Source: Palsa-295 sp963785585 (GTDB lineage Bacteria > Acidobacteriota > Terriglobia > Acidiferrales > UBA7541). From it: DNA of 64,000 nt. This document shows, piece after piece, positions 17,454 to 27,351 of the stretch. Below the pieces are notes generated by a model. The model was not told where the DNA came from and did not search any database. It saw only the letters and a program-made list of their open reading frames with translations. The stretch covers positions 2,418,001 to 2,482,000 of the forward strand of contig CAWAVW010000004.1 of NCBI GenBank assembly GCA_963785585.1. Direction: 5' to 3'. The position numbers and the translations under genes are program-made. How positions within the stretch are numbered: position 1 is the stretch's first letter; each line of letters begins with the position of its first letter.

Positions 17454-18749
17454 TTGCTCGAGCAGATCTTCCACCTCCGCGAAAATCAAACCACGATCCG
17501 CCGCGAACTGCTCGCGGGCCTCACCACGTTCATGACCATGGCCTACGTCGTGGTCGTGAACCCACGCATACTGTCTGAAGCAGGCATGCCCGTCGAAGGC
17601 GTTCTCTTCGCCACGTGTCTTTCCGCTGCGGTCGCTACGCTCATCATGGGCGTTTGGGCCAATTACCCCATCGCGCTCGCTCCGGGCATGTCGCTCAATG
17701 CCTACTTCACGTACTCGATTGTCATCGGCCGGGGAGTCCCGTGGCAGACCGCTCTCGGCGTCGTTTTCCTCTCCGGATTACTATTTCTGGCGCTAACCCT
17801 CACGTCGATTCGCGAGCAAATCGTGAACGGTATCCCCGACAGCCTGAAACACGGCACTGCTGCGGGCATCGGGCTGTTCATCGCGTTCATTGGCCTGCGC
17901 AATTCGAAAATCATCGTCGCCAACGACGCGACCCTCGTCGGCTTCGGCAAAATCTCCGATCCGCAAGTGTTGCTTGCCGCGCTGGGCCTGATTTTCATTG
18001 CGATTCTGATGGCTCGCCGCGTTGGCAGCGCGATTTTGATCGGCATTGTTGCCATCGCCGTCGCCGGAATTCCCTTTGGACTGGCGCACTGGCCCGCGCA
18101 TCTGTTTTCACTGCCTCATCCCTCCGGCACATTCCTGAAACTCGACCTCCGCGCCGCAACGAAAATCGGACTCGGCGAACTCGTCTTCGTATTTTTCTTC
18201 GTCGATTTGTTTGACAACGTGGGAACGCTGGTGGGCGTCTGCGAAGAGGGAGGTTTCCTCGTGGAAGGCAAGCTGCCGCGCGCCAGCCGCGCTTTGCTGG
18301 CCGATGCCGTCGGCACGATCTTCGGCGCGCTCACCGGCACCTCGACCGTCACCAGTTACATCGAAAGCGCCGCGGGCGTGGCCGCTGGCGCCCGCACGGG
18401 ACTCGGGAACCTTGCCATTGCCGCGCTTTTCGTACTGGCCATGTTCTGCGCGCCGCTGATCGCCGCCATTCCCGTGTACGCCACCGCTCCGGCGCTTATT
18501 CTGGTGGGCGCGCTGATGTGCGGCGCCGTCGCACGCGTTCGCTGGAACGATTTCAGTGAAGCTTTTCCTGCTTTCATCACCGTCGTCGCGACGCCTTTCA
18601 CTTTTAGCATCGCCACCGGATTGAGCCTCGGTTTGCTATCGTTCACGGCGATCAAACTCGGCACCGGCAAATTCCGGGACATCAGCCCGCTGGTGTGGGT
18701 TCTCAGCGTGCTCTTTCTGCTTCGTTACATCTTTCTCGGCAGCGAGTAG
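17454..18749 (+). CDS. NCS2/AzgA-type purine permease
   Basis: This 431-aa polytopic protein begins near FHLRENQTTIRRELLAGLTTFMTMAYVVVVNP, a signature of the adenine/guanine/hypoxanthine (AzgA/PbuG-like) branch. It has about 12-14 hydrophobic segments. Conserved motifs include ALAPGMSLNAYF, FVDLFDNVGTLVGV and TGTSTVTSYIESAAGVAAGARTGL. TTG 17454 is preceded by an AGAGGA ribosome-binding site. The next gene, 71 bp downstream, encodes a nucleobase deaminase-like protein, which supports a nucleobase salvage module. Confidence 0.9.
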   Translation: MLEQIFHLRENQTTIRRELLAGLTTFMTMAYVVVVNPRILSEAGMPVEGVLFATCLSAAVATLIMGVWANYPIALAPGMSLNAYFTYSIVIGRGVPWQTALGVVFLSGLLFLALTLTSIREQIVNGIPDSLKHGTAAGIGLFIAFIGLRNSKIIVANDATLVGFGKISDPQVLLAALGLIFIAILMARRVGSAILIGIVAIAVAGIPFGLAHWPAHLFSLPHPSGTFLKLDLRAATKIGLGELVFVFFFVDLFDNVGTLVGVCEEGGFLVEGKLPRASRALLADAVGTIFGALTGTSTVTSYIESAAGVAAGARTGLGNLAIAALFVLAMFCAPLIAAIPVYATAPALILVGALMCGAVARVRWNDFSEAFPAFITVVATPFTFSIATGLSLGLLSFTAIKLGTGKFRDISPLVWVLSVLFLLRYIFLGSE

Positions 18750-18820
18750 GGTTTATGGGCGCGGTTTTGCGCAATGCAGCGGCGCATCCCAGCTGCTACC
18801 ATGTTCGATCAAGGAAGCGG

Positions 18821-19288
18821 ATGAGTTCGGAAGCAAAATCGAAGCAGAGCTACGCATCGATGCTCGCCGTCGCGATCGATCAGGCTCGCCTGGGACGCGC
18901 CGAAGGCGGCATTCCCATCGGTGCGGCGATTTTCGATGGGCACGGCAAGCTCGTCGGAGCGGGGCACAACCGGCGCGTTCAGAACGGCGATCCCTCGGCG
19001 CACGGAGAGACCGACGCGTTTCGCAACGCGGGCCGCCAGCGAAGCTACCGCGATCTGATCATGGTTACGACCCTCGCGCCGTGCTGGTATTGCAGCGGCC
19101 TCGTAAAACAGTTCGGATTCCGCACCGTCGTCGTCGGCGAGAGCCGAAACTTTCAGGGCGGCGTCGAGTGGCTGCGAACGCAAGGCGTGAACGTGGTCGA
19201 TCTCGATTCCGCCGAATGCGTCTCTCTTCTCGCTGGCTTCATCCAGGAATATCCACACGTCTGGAACGAAGACATCGGCCGGGAATAG
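18821..19288 (+). CDS. Cytosine/nucleobase deaminase (CDA fold, Fcy1-like)
   Basis: This 155-aa protein has the zinc-dependent deaminase signature: H61-G-E63 in SAHGETDAFRNAG and P87-C88-x-x-C91 in APCWYCSG. H61, C88 and C91 would bind Zn and E63 would shuttle the proton. The HGE form and small size resemble yeast-type cytosine deaminase, although guanine or other base deamination is not excluded. ATG 18821 has an AAGGAAG ribosome-binding site. The gene follows a purine/pyrimidine permease gene and is probably cotranscribed with it. Confidence 0.85.
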   Translation: MSSEAKSKQSYASMLAVAIDQARLGRAEGGIPIGAAIFDGHGKLVGAGHNRRVQNGDPSAHGETDAFRNAGRQRSYRDLIMVTTLAPCWYCSGLVKQFGFRTVVVGESRNFQGGVEWLRTQGVNVVDLDSAECVSLLAGFIQEYPHVWNEDIGRE

Positions 19289-19339
19289 CGCCCGCCATTC
19301 TCGGGCCCTGCCGGACGTCCATCGTGCAAAAACCCACCG

Positions 19340-22300
19340 CTAGAAAGTTAACGCCAACGACATCTGAATCTGCCGCGAGCTTCCGATCGTCTTGTTCGTA
19401 ATGCCCAACCCGCCGAGCGAAGAGCAAACATACAGCGCCGTGTAGGTCGTGTCGCAGGGAGTCAAAGTCGCCGGTTGGCCCTGGTACGGGTAATCCTGGA
19501 AGTTCGCGTTCTGGGAGACGTTATCGACGGGAATGTCGAAGCTTGCCGTATTCGTGAGGTTGAACACGTCGAACGAGTACTTCAGATTGAAGCGCTCGCT
19601 CAGCCGCGTCATTTTCACGAACGAAATATCAGCCCGGCGCTGCCAGGACTGCCGGAAAATATTTCGCTGGCCGTTGCTGACGAAATCGGTTTCGTACGGG
19701 TCGTTCGACGGAATCGCTCCGTCCAACCCGCCGGGACTTAGCAATGGCAGCGTGAAGCACGACGCAAGCAGCGCTGGCTCCCCGTTTGCGCCGGTAGCGC
19801 CGGTGCGCGCGGATTTCGGCGTGCAGCTCGAAGACAGCGGAACGATCGGGTTCGTGATTCCGTCCGATGTGCCGTAGTAAATGCTGCCGACCGCGCCCGA
19901 GTAGTCAATTACGCTGTAGGGTTGTCCGCTCTGCAAAATCGTCAATCCCTCTACCGCCCAGCCGTTCACAAATTTACCCAACAGCGAAGACTCGCCGGCA
20001 AAATCCTTGAACTTGTAGAGGTAGGTGAAATTGATCACATGCGTGCGGTCAAAGTCCGAGTTGCCGTAACCGGAATGCAGATCGAGGGGATTGTTGCCGT
20101 TGTAGAAAAGCCCCAACGCGCTCTGCTCATCGGTCGAGTGCGAGTAGGTGTAGGAAAATCCAATCTGGAAACCGTGGCTCAATCGCTTTTCCACGTGAAC
20201 CTGTAGCGCGTTGTACGCGGAAATTCCCGCCGCGGTGTACGACTCCGACTCGGCCGAATAACCGATGTAAGGAACACGCAGGTCGATGTTTCCGCCCTCA
20301 AACGTTTCCTGATAGAACTGGTTCTGCGGGGCCGGCGGCGGTGGATTCGGCAGCGCGATGGTGTTGAAGGATCCCGGAGCATCGACGATCGAGTAGCCGT
20401 AGGTGTAATCCTGCTCGAACGGCGTACCCGGACGGATGGGATGCGTCGGCGACGCGATCTGCGCCTGGTTAAACGGCAGCGGCACGATCTCGTGGCGTCC
20501 CAGATTGCCCACGTAGCCGATGTCGATCGCCAAATCGTTGCGCGGCTGCCACTGAATATCCAAAGTCTGGTTGAGCGTGTACGGCAGTTTGTTTTTGCGG
20601 TTGTAATCCGCGAATGAAAAGAGCGGAAGGCCTGTTGAGATCGCCGCGGCGTTGGGCACAACGAGGTCCGCAGGATTGCCGCTTGGCGGCGGACCGAGCG
20701 TCGGTCCCCACGGATTCGAAAATCCCGGGCTGCAGATCGTGTATCCATACGGGCTGCACGTCTGCGAGTTTACGTACGGAGGAGACTGCGCCACGCCGAA
20801 CGGCCCGCCGGGAATTACGCCCGATGCAAAGCCGGGTGACAGATACGCAAAAAGCTCGCCGCGGTCGTAATACATGCCCCACCCGGCGCGCACAACCACT
20901 TTGCTGTTGAATCGCTTGGGACTCCACGCCAGTCCCAGCCTCGGAGAAACACCCCACTGCCGGCCCGTCAGCGTCGAATCGCTTACGCCCTTCGTCGGGA
21001 AATCCTTGTTGTTCCCCGCGATGATGAAACCATTCGACACGATCGTGTCTGTGGCCGCGTCATAGTCGTAGAGCGAGGGCTCGAAGTTGTACATGCGGCC
21101 ATCGCGCTCGGTCAGGCCGCCGTGATAGTCGAACCGCAATCCGAGCGTCACGCTCAGATTCGAGCGAAACTGGAACTTATCCTGCAAATACCATCCCGTG
21201 TCATTTGCGCGGTAATGGCGGTTCGCGTCGCCCTGCAGATACGCGGAGGTGATAAATCCGTCGGCGGTGTAGGTGATGTTGTTGCCCTGCAGGAAACTCG
21301 CAAAGTCTGTGAAGCCGATCATCCCCTTGCCGGGCCGCTCATCGCGCGCGTTCAGTTGTGTGTATGCAAAGCTACCGCCGAAGGTGATGGTGTGTCTCCC
21401 GCGAGTCCACACCGCATCCGCCGACGGCATCCAGCGATTCTGAAAAATCCCGGTGAACGCGCCCTGCGAATTCGCGCCCATGCCGATGTTCGTGCCCGCG
21501 CCGAAAACGAAGTTGGGATTGTACAGATTGCCGGTGGTCGGATTGGTGTACCCGCTTTCGTTGTTCCCGTAATCATCCACCATCGAAATGCCGGGAAAAT
21601 ACGTCGAACCGAACGTGTTGATGGTCGCGTCCGCCGGGGCAGCGCCCGTCAGACTCTCCACATAGCTGGCGAATGATTGCGGCGTGAATGGCTGCTGGAT
21701 CGTGCTGTACAACTTCTCGCGAATAAACCCGAACACCTCGACGACGCTCAGGTTGGGTGTGAGCGTCTGTGTATTCGTGATCGACGCCACCTGGCTGCCC
21801 GCGTCCAGGTTCTGCGTGAATCCGCTCATGCCCGAATAGGCGTAAGGCGCGATGCTGGGGTCGTGCTGGTAAAAATACTTCAGCGCCAGCGTGTCCTTGG
21901 CGTTCACGATGTAGTCCAGGTTCGACGCCGCCTGATTCGACAAGAAATACGCCGTGCCGCGCGTGAAGGTGTTCTCAGGAAAACTGACGGTCGGATCGAC
22001 GCCATCCGCGGAAGGAATCAAATACTGCCCGTTCGGCAGCTTGTAATTCAGCAAACCGTAGGCGATCGGATTGATTTGTCCCGGTCCCGTTCCGACCGTC
22101 GCCGGCAAAGCAATCGCCGAACTGAAATACGAACAGGGAGGCGCCGTGCAACCAAATGTAGCGTTCGTGTTTTCCACGGCGTTCGCCAGGCCTGCTGCAC
22201 TTCGATCGTCCGTCAGGTTCGCCGGCACGGCTACACGCGAGCTGCCAATCTCCTGATCGGAAACGTGCGCGTGCTGGTAGGAAACGAAGCCGAACAGTTT

Positions 22301-23344
22301 ATTTTTGATGATCGGCCCGCCGAGCGTGAATCCGGGAACTTCGCGGTGCAGTTGGGGAACTTTATCCGCCGCCGGAATGTTCGGGTCCTGATTGTAAAAA
22401 AACGGCGCTGCGTTCAACCAATCGGTCCCGCGGTGCAAATAGGCCTGCCCGTGAATTGCATTCGTGCCGGACGCGGTGCTCATATCGATGTGAGCGCCGC
22501 TGGTCGAGCCCTGTTGCGCGCCGTACATTGAAGTTGTCACGCGAAGCTCTTCGATCGATTCCGGCGCGGGCGTGGGCAACGCCTGTCCGACGGCGAGGTA
22601 CGGCGACGCGGTCACTTGAATCGGCTCGGCGGGCGAGCTGGACAAACTGGCCGCGCCGCCGATGCCGGTGTTATTCACCACGCGCGCGGACGTTACCTGG
22701 CTGGTGCTCTTGCCGTTGAAGATGTTGCTGGCGTCCACACCGTTCAGCAGAAACGTGTTACTGGTGTCGCGCTGGCCGTTCGCCCAGATTGGCGCATTGC
22801 CCAGCCCGGTATTCGCACCCGTGCCGCCGGTAAGCTCCGCGTTCACGCCCGGGGATAGAATGGCCAACCCCGTAAAGCTTCCTGTCGGCAGCGGGACGTT
22901 TTCGATTTGCTGCTTGTCCATCACGTAGCCGTTCGTCGTATCAACCGCGTTCAGCAGCGGATTTTCCTCGACGGTGATGGTTGTTCCCACCTGGCCGACG
23001 TTCAAAGACGAGTTCAGCGTCGCCGTGCGGTTCGCTTGCACTGTGATCGACGGCACTTTCTCGGTCTGAAATCCGTCGTGCGCGAAGGTGAGGGTGTACG
23101 TACCGATCGGCAGGTTCACGAAGTCATACACGCCGATCGAGTTCGTTTTTTGCGTTCGCGTCAGCGTGGTCTGATCGCCCACCAGCGTCACGACCACGTC
23201 CGCGATCACCGCGCCCGAACCGTCGGTCACCGTTCCGGTGATTCCGCCCAAAGTTTCTTGCCCCTCGGCGGGCAGCGCCAGCGCCAGCACGCTGCAAATC
23301 AAAAAGGCCACGGCGACAATCGACAGACGCACTCGCTGCATCAT
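19340..23344 (-). CDS. TonB-dependent receptor, Oar-like (carboxypeptidase-regulatory N-domain)
   Basis: This 1334-aa outer-membrane protein has a signal peptide (1-27, ending PAEGQ). A carboxypeptidase-regulatory-like beta-sandwich (about 30-115; GGITGTVTDGSGAVIADV) comes next, then a plug-like segment (about 120-260) and a long beta-barrel ending in ...SLALTF with the C-terminal Phe needed for barrel assembly. Such Oar-like receptors are expanded in Acidobacteriota and are presumed to import or display large ligands. ATG 23344 has a GGGAGGAACGA ribosome-binding site; the open frame extends upstream without support. It converges on the deaminase gene. No SusD partner is adjacent. Confidence 0.9.
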   Translation of the reverse strand: MMQRVRLSIVAVAFLICSVLALALPAEGQETLGGITGTVTDGSGAVIADVVVTLVGDQTTLTRTQKTNSIGVYDFVNLPIGTYTLTFAHDGFQTEKVPSITVQANRTATLNSSLNVGQVGTTITVEENPLLNAVDTTNGYVMDKQQIENVPLPTGSFTGLAILSPGVNAELTGGTGANTGLGNAPIWANGQRDTSNTFLLNGVDASNIFNGKSTSQVTSARVVNNTGIGGAASLSSSPAEPIQVTASPYLAVGQALPTPAPESIEELRVTTSMYGAQQGSTSGAHIDMSTASGTNAIHGQAYLHRGTDWLNAAPFFYNQDPNIPAADKVPQLHREVPGFTLGGPIIKNKLFGFVSYQHAHVSDQEIGSSRVAVPANLTDDRSAAGLANAVENTNATFGCTAPPCSYFSSAIALPATVGTGPGQINPIAYGLLNYKLPNGQYLIPSADGVDPTVSFPENTFTRGTAYFLSNQAASNLDYIVNAKDTLALKYFYQHDPSIAPYAYSGMSGFTQNLDAGSQVASITNTQTLTPNLSVVEVFGFIREKLYSTIQQPFTPQSFASYVESLTGAAPADATINTFGSTYFPGISMVDDYGNNESGYTNPTTGNLYNPNFVFGAGTNIGMGANSQGAFTGIFQNRWMPSADAVWTRGRHTITFGGSFAYTQLNARDERPGKGMIGFTDFASFLQGNNITYTADGFITSAYLQGDANRHYRANDTGWYLQDKFQFRSNLSVTLGLRFDYHGGLTERDGRMYNFEPSLYDYDAATDTIVSNGFIIAGNNKDFPTKGVSDSTLTGRQWGVSPRLGLAWSPKRFNSKVVVRAGWGMYYDRGELFAYLSPGFASGVIPGGPFGVAQSPPYVNSQTCSPYGYTICSPGFSNPWGPTLGPPPSGNPADLVVPNAAAISTGLPLFSFADYNRKNKLPYTLNQTLDIQWQPRNDLAIDIGYVGNLGRHEIVPLPFNQAQIASPTHPIRPGTPFEQDYTYGYSIVDAPGSFNTIALPNPPPPAPQNQFYQETFEGGNIDLRVPYIGYSAESESYTAAGISAYNALQVHVEKRLSHGFQIGFSYTYSHSTDEQSALGLFYNGNNPLDLHSGYGNSDFDRTHVINFTYLYKFKDFAGESSLLGKFVNGWAVEGLTILQSGQPYSVIDYSGAVGSIYYGTSDGITNPIVPLSSSCTPKSARTGATGANGEPALLASCFTLPLLSPGGLDGAIPSNDPYETDFVSNGQRNIFRQSWQRRADISFVKMTRLSERFNLKYSFDVFNLTNTASFDIPVDNVSQNANFQDYPYQGQPATLTPCDTTYTALYVCSSLGGLGITNKTIGSSRQIQMSLALTF

Positions 23345-23608
23345 TCGTTCCTCCCAGGATATTTCAGGCAGACCACGGAGCAAACGCCCACGGAGATTTC
23401 CGGTCGAATTTCCAGTTGTCTTGCGGCTTTGCCGGTTCGATGCGCTTGTTGCACCCACACCCCACAACAAGAGATGACGGAACTTACGCCACCTGCTTGT
23501 GGAAATGTGAACACTTTTTTTGAATGGCTCACATCATGAATTTTTATTTTGCCGGAGGGAGCCTATTTCATTTGAAAACCGAAGCATTCAGGGCTCGTCA
23601 GCCCCGCA

Positions 23609-25039
23609 TCATTCGCGTTCCGCGGCATTCCTGCTTCCCGAAACAACAAACCAGGCCAACCCCAGCGCCAGATAGGCCAGATAAATGAGCGGCAACTTTC
23701 CGTACGGCCCCTCCGGCACGGGATACAAATTCCCAACCAATGCCAGCAACATGGCCAGGCTCGCGAGCCACGAGAGAATTCGCGCGCTCGGGTGAAACGC
23801 GCCGTGATCTTTCAAGTAGCGCGGCAGCGCGAACGATACCAACGCGTAGGCCACGATGAATCCATAGGTCGCCAGCGATCCGAGCCATCCATATACGTCC
23901 AGGCCTGACGCGCCCCGCAATGCCAGCACAACCACCGGAACCACCGCCGCGACACCCGTCACCGCCACCGCGAAAATGGGCGTCTGATTTTTGCGGTGCG
24001 TCGTTCGCAGCGCGCCGTGCGTCAAACCCTGGTGAGACATCAGCAGCAACACCCTCGCCGCAGCAGTGATGCATGCGAGCGTCCCCGCAAACATGCTCAC
24101 GAGCGCGCCGATATCGATCAGCAATCCGAACGCGGGCAAACCGCTCACCGTCGCCAGCACGTGCATCGGCGCGGGACTCGTTCCCAAATCCTGCCCCGTC
24201 GCGCGAAAACCCAGCACCTCGGCATAAGCGCATACCGTAAAGAACGCACCGCCCAGCACGGCGCTCTGCATCACCGCGCGGGGAATCGTCTTCAGAGGAT
24301 CGCGCGCCTCGGCGCCCAGCGTCGTTGCGCTTTCAAATCCCACGAAACTAAACAGAGCGAGCACGAGCCCCAGCCGCAGTCCGCTGGACGTCATTCCCTG
24401 CAACCGCAATTGTTCCCAGTCGAAGTGCAAGCCGTGCCGCACCAGCACCAGACCCACAACGATCACGATCAGCGTCACGGAAACAACTTCCATCCACAGC
24501 ATCATCCGCGCCGAAATTTTCACGTCGCGCCACGCAATCCACACCGAAACGCCCGCGACGAAGATCGCCAGCAGCGCCGTGGAGGCCGCGTGCCCGGTGG
24601 CGTCGCGGATTAATAAATTCGCGAAATGGTAGAAGCCGCCGATCACGCTTGCCCCCGTCGCCACGTAGGCCAGCAACAGGCTCCAGGCCACCATCGCACC
24701 GGTCCACCTCGGCAATACCATTGACGCGTACGTGTAGAGCGAACCCGGCGATGACGAATACTTCGCGAACTGCCCGATGCACCACGCCACCAAAAACACC
24801 GCCACCGTCGCGAGCGCATACGCCAGCCAGGTGCCGTTTCCGGCGAGGGCACACACCAGCGGAATCGTAGCGGCGGGAGTTGTGGTGGGAGCGATTGTGG
24901 AAACCGACTGCGCGAGTGTCTCGAGCGGAGAGAGCGTTTCGCGGCGCAGCCCGTATTGCGACGTTCCGGAAATTTCCTGTGATTTTCGTTCAGACGACGG
25001 AGGGACGATCGTTTCCTGGGATTTTCCGGCGTCGGCCAT
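23609..25039 (-). CDS. APC-family amino acid permease
   Basis: This 476-aa protein has 12 or more hydrophobic segments and the APC blocks ETLAQSVSTIAPTTTPA, GQFAKYSSSPGSLYTYAS, FSFVGFESATTLGAEARDPLKTIPRA and SMFAGTLACITAAARVLLLMSHQGL. These match bacterial amino acid/polyamine/organocation transporters. The first about 40 residues are hydrophilic. ATG 25039 is preferred over an in-frame TTG at 25048. The substrate cannot be predicted. Confidence 0.88.
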   Translation of the reverse strand: MADAGKSQETIVPPSSERKSQEISGTSQYGLRRETLSPLETLAQSVSTIAPTTTPAATIPLVCALAGNGTWLAYALATVAVFLVAWCIGQFAKYSSSPGSLYTYASMVLPRWTGAMVAWSLLLAYVATGASVIGGFYHFANLLIRDATGHAASTALLAIFVAGVSVWIAWRDVKISARMMLWMEVVSVTLIVIVVGLVLVRHGLHFDWEQLRLQGMTSSGLRLGLVLALFSFVGFESATTLGAEARDPLKTIPRAVMQSAVLGGAFFTVCAYAEVLGFRATGQDLGTSPAPMHVLATVSGLPAFGLLIDIGALVSMFAGTLACITAAARVLLLMSHQGLTHGALRTTHRKNQTPIFAVAVTGVAAVVPVVVLALRGASGLDVYGWLGSLATYGFIVAYALVSFALPRYLKDHGAFHPSARILSWLASLAMLLALVGNLYPVPEGPYGKLPLIYLAYLALGLAWFVVSGSRNAAERE

Positions 25040-25107
25040 GCCGTACAATACAGATGGTCGCGCCCGCGCGCAAGCATCCGCTGCCGCATGCCGCCAGGCA
25101 ATTCAGG

Positions 25108-26652
25108 CTAGTGTCCGCCTGTTTGTGCCGTCTGCGGCGCGTCCGACTTCAGCAACGCTCGCGCTTGCGGCACCGCGTAGGCCGTTTCGACGCGTTCGTC
25201 GCTCACCGCCGCGAGGGCCGTCAACGTCTTCTGGGCCTCCGCAGCCTGTCCTGCTTTTGCCTGCGCGTCCGCGAGCAATCGCAGCGAGAGCGGATTGTAG
25301 CTATCTTCCTGCAGTTCCGGAATCGCGGCCGCGTAATCGCCCTTCACAAACAAAACGGCGCCGGTCGCCGAATGAAATGACTTCTGCACCGGCGTGCTGC
25401 GGCTCTTTTGCGCCATTTCGCTCAAAGGTTTCAGCGCCGCCACCGCCGCTTCGGTCTTTCCCGCGCTCGCCGCCAGGATGGCTCGCGTCTGTAAAATCGA
25501 TGCCAGCTCGATGTCGCGGTCTCCGGGCAACAACTTGTGTGTTTCGTTCAACACCGCGTGCGCCGAATCCAGATCTCGCAGCGCTCCCGCCGGACTCGGA
25601 TTGAAAAGCGCCATCGTCCTGTAAATTTCCGCTTCCTGCACCGGCATTCCCGCCGCACGCGCCACGAGGGCCAGCTTCGCCATTTCCGCGCGACCACGCT
25701 TCAGATCGTTTTCACGGTAATACGTCAGCGCCGACAACATCCGGTAATTCAATTTGGTCGATTGCTCTTTTGTTCCCGCAATCGCCACCAGATACTGCGC
25801 CCGTGCTTTTTCCTGGTCGCCCATCAGCGCATACGTGGAGGCAAGTCCTACTTGTGACGGATTGAAATTCGGATTGATCGCCAGGGCCTTGCGGTAATGA
25901 TCGAGCGCCGCTGGATAGTCCCCCAACATCCGCATAATTTCGCCGTACGAATCCTGCGGGTTCGGCTCGTTTGGCAGCGCTGCTACATACACATCCATGT
26001 AGGGCGGCGCCAGGTTCACTTCCCCGGCAAACGCGTAGCAGTACGCGATGTTATTGGTCGCCGGATAATAGCGCGGGTCGCTCTTCAGCAATTTCAGCAG
26101 AATCGCGATGCCTGGCTCCGGAGCCGCTTGATTCGAGCACAACCACTCGGCGTCCATATTGGCCAGCCGCTTGTCATGGGGGTATTTCGCCAGCAGGTCG
26201 TTCATCGCCGAAATCGCGGGCACCAGTTCGCCGTTCTTCGTTCCGTTGTACCAGCGAATCAGCAGTTGTTCGTCGGGCGACGCGTTGTCGATGTACTTCA
26301 CTGCCAGCGCGCTTTCGCGCTTGCCCTCTTGCGGGTCCGCCGTGAAATATCCCAACGCGGCATGGCCCAGCGCAAACTGTGGATCGGCCTTCACCGCGTG
26401 CCGGAAAAATTCCAATCCTTCATCCACAAAGAGCCGGTCCTCCCGCTGTACCATTCCCATTTCGTAGGCTTGCCGGGCCTCGCTTGAACTGGTGGTCACC
26501 GGAACCGTTTCCGGCGACGCGGCCGCCGCAGCGGTTGCGCCGGTTGCGTCTTGCGCGCTCGCCGTACCGCCCGCCAGCAAAATCGCGGCAAACATCCATG
26601 AGAAAGCATTTCGGGTTTTCACGGTCCCTCGCATCCTGGATCGGAATTTCAT
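25108..26652 (-). CDS. Secreted TPR-repeat protein
   Basis: This 514-aa protein has an N-terminal signal (FSWMFAAILLAGGTASAQ, about 17-34) and a low-complexity Ala/Thr stretch. Multiple tetratricopeptide-like helical repeats follow from about 60 to 500, for example YPAALDHYRKALAINPNFNPSQVGLASTYALMGD. Several repeats are degenerate. Its ATG begins directly after the TAG of the upstream PstS-like gene with no spacer, so translation is probably coupled. Function is unknown; TPR proteins mediate protein-protein contacts. Confidence 0.8.
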   Translation of the reverse strand: MKFRSRMRGTVKTRNAFSWMFAAILLAGGTASAQDATGATAAAAASPETVPVTTSSSEARQAYEMGMVQREDRLFVDEGLEFFRHAVKADPQFALGHAALGYFTADPQEGKRESALAVKYIDNASPDEQLLIRWYNGTKNGELVPAISAMNDLLAKYPHDKRLANMDAEWLCSNQAAPEPGIAILLKLLKSDPRYYPATNNIAYCYAFAGEVNLAPPYMDVYVAALPNEPNPQDSYGEIMRMLGDYPAALDHYRKALAINPNFNPSQVGLASTYALMGDQEKARAQYLVAIAGTKEQSTKLNYRMLSALTYYRENDLKRGRAEMAKLALVARAAGMPVQEAEIYRTMALFNPSPAGALRDLDSAHAVLNETHKLLPGDRDIELASILQTRAILAASAGKTEAAVAALKPLSEMAQKSRSTPVQKSFHSATGAVLFVKGDYAAAIPELQEDSYNPLSLRLLADAQAKAGQAAEAQKTLTALAAVSDERVETAYAVPQARALLKSDAPQTAQTGGH

Positions 26653-27123
26653 CTAATGTCCTTTCAACGCGTAACCGGGATCGAACGGCTGTTTGTCGTC
26701 GATCTTCACCACTTTCACGCTGCCCGTGATGTTGTACACATCGATCACGCCCACCGCACCCGCATTACCGGCCACGATTTTCAAGATTTCGTCGTCGCTC
26801 TCGGCAAAGACCACCGGTACTGTCGTCTTCCGGCCCGGATCGCTCAGCGCCAGTTTCCCGTCGTCAAACGACCCGCCGAATACCTTCTCGATGATAAATT
26901 TCGTTCCCGGAGCGCCCGGATCGCGGAGCACGATCGTGATTCCCTTCCCGTTCGGCCAGCTCGTCGTCTTTGCCTTGAACATTTTGGTCAAATCGGCGAG
27001 CGACATCTGCTTTACGGGATTCGACGGATTGACGACCACGGCAAAATCCGTCGCATAGACCGCCGTGACCATGCTGAGGGCAGCAACGGCCAGCACGAAA
27101 GCGATGAACAAGCGATTGCGCAT
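26653..27123 (-). CDS. Short PstS-like periplasmic substrate-binding-domain protein
   Basis: This 156-aa protein has a signal peptide (1-24, ending TAVYA) and a single lobe related to phosphate-type binding proteins: FAVVVNPSNPVKQMSLADLTKMFKAKTTSWPNGKGITIVLRD, then VFAESDDEILKIVAGNAGAVGVID. It is about half the length of canonical PstS, and no Pst permease genes are nearby. It is therefore probably not a classical phosphate importer component. ATG 27123 is chosen as the start immediately before the signal. It is the first gene of a two-gene unit with the TPR protein. Confidence 0.75.
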   Translation of the reverse strand: MRNRLFIAFVLAVAALSMVTAVYATDFAVVVNPSNPVKQMSLADLTKMFKAKTTSWPNGKGITIVLRDPGAPGTKFIIEKVFGGSFDDGKLALSDPGRKTTVPVVFAESDDEILKIVAGNAGAVGVIDVYNITGSVKVVKIDDKQPFDPGYALKGH

Positions 27124-27351
27124 AAAAGTTCTTCTTCGGCTCTGAATTCCGGGGTTCGCCTGGTTACAACGTAGCATCCGGTTCGCAGCGCACATCGCCG
27201 ATTCCCTGCCGCCGTGTCGCCTCCGTAACCTGTACGGACGGACGGGTCGATGCGTCGCGCCTGGTTCGGGCGCACTGCATGCACGCGCTTCGAGTTTGAG
27301 TGGGCTATACTCGTCAATCGCACTCGATTCCGGAACGGAGATCCCTACAAC

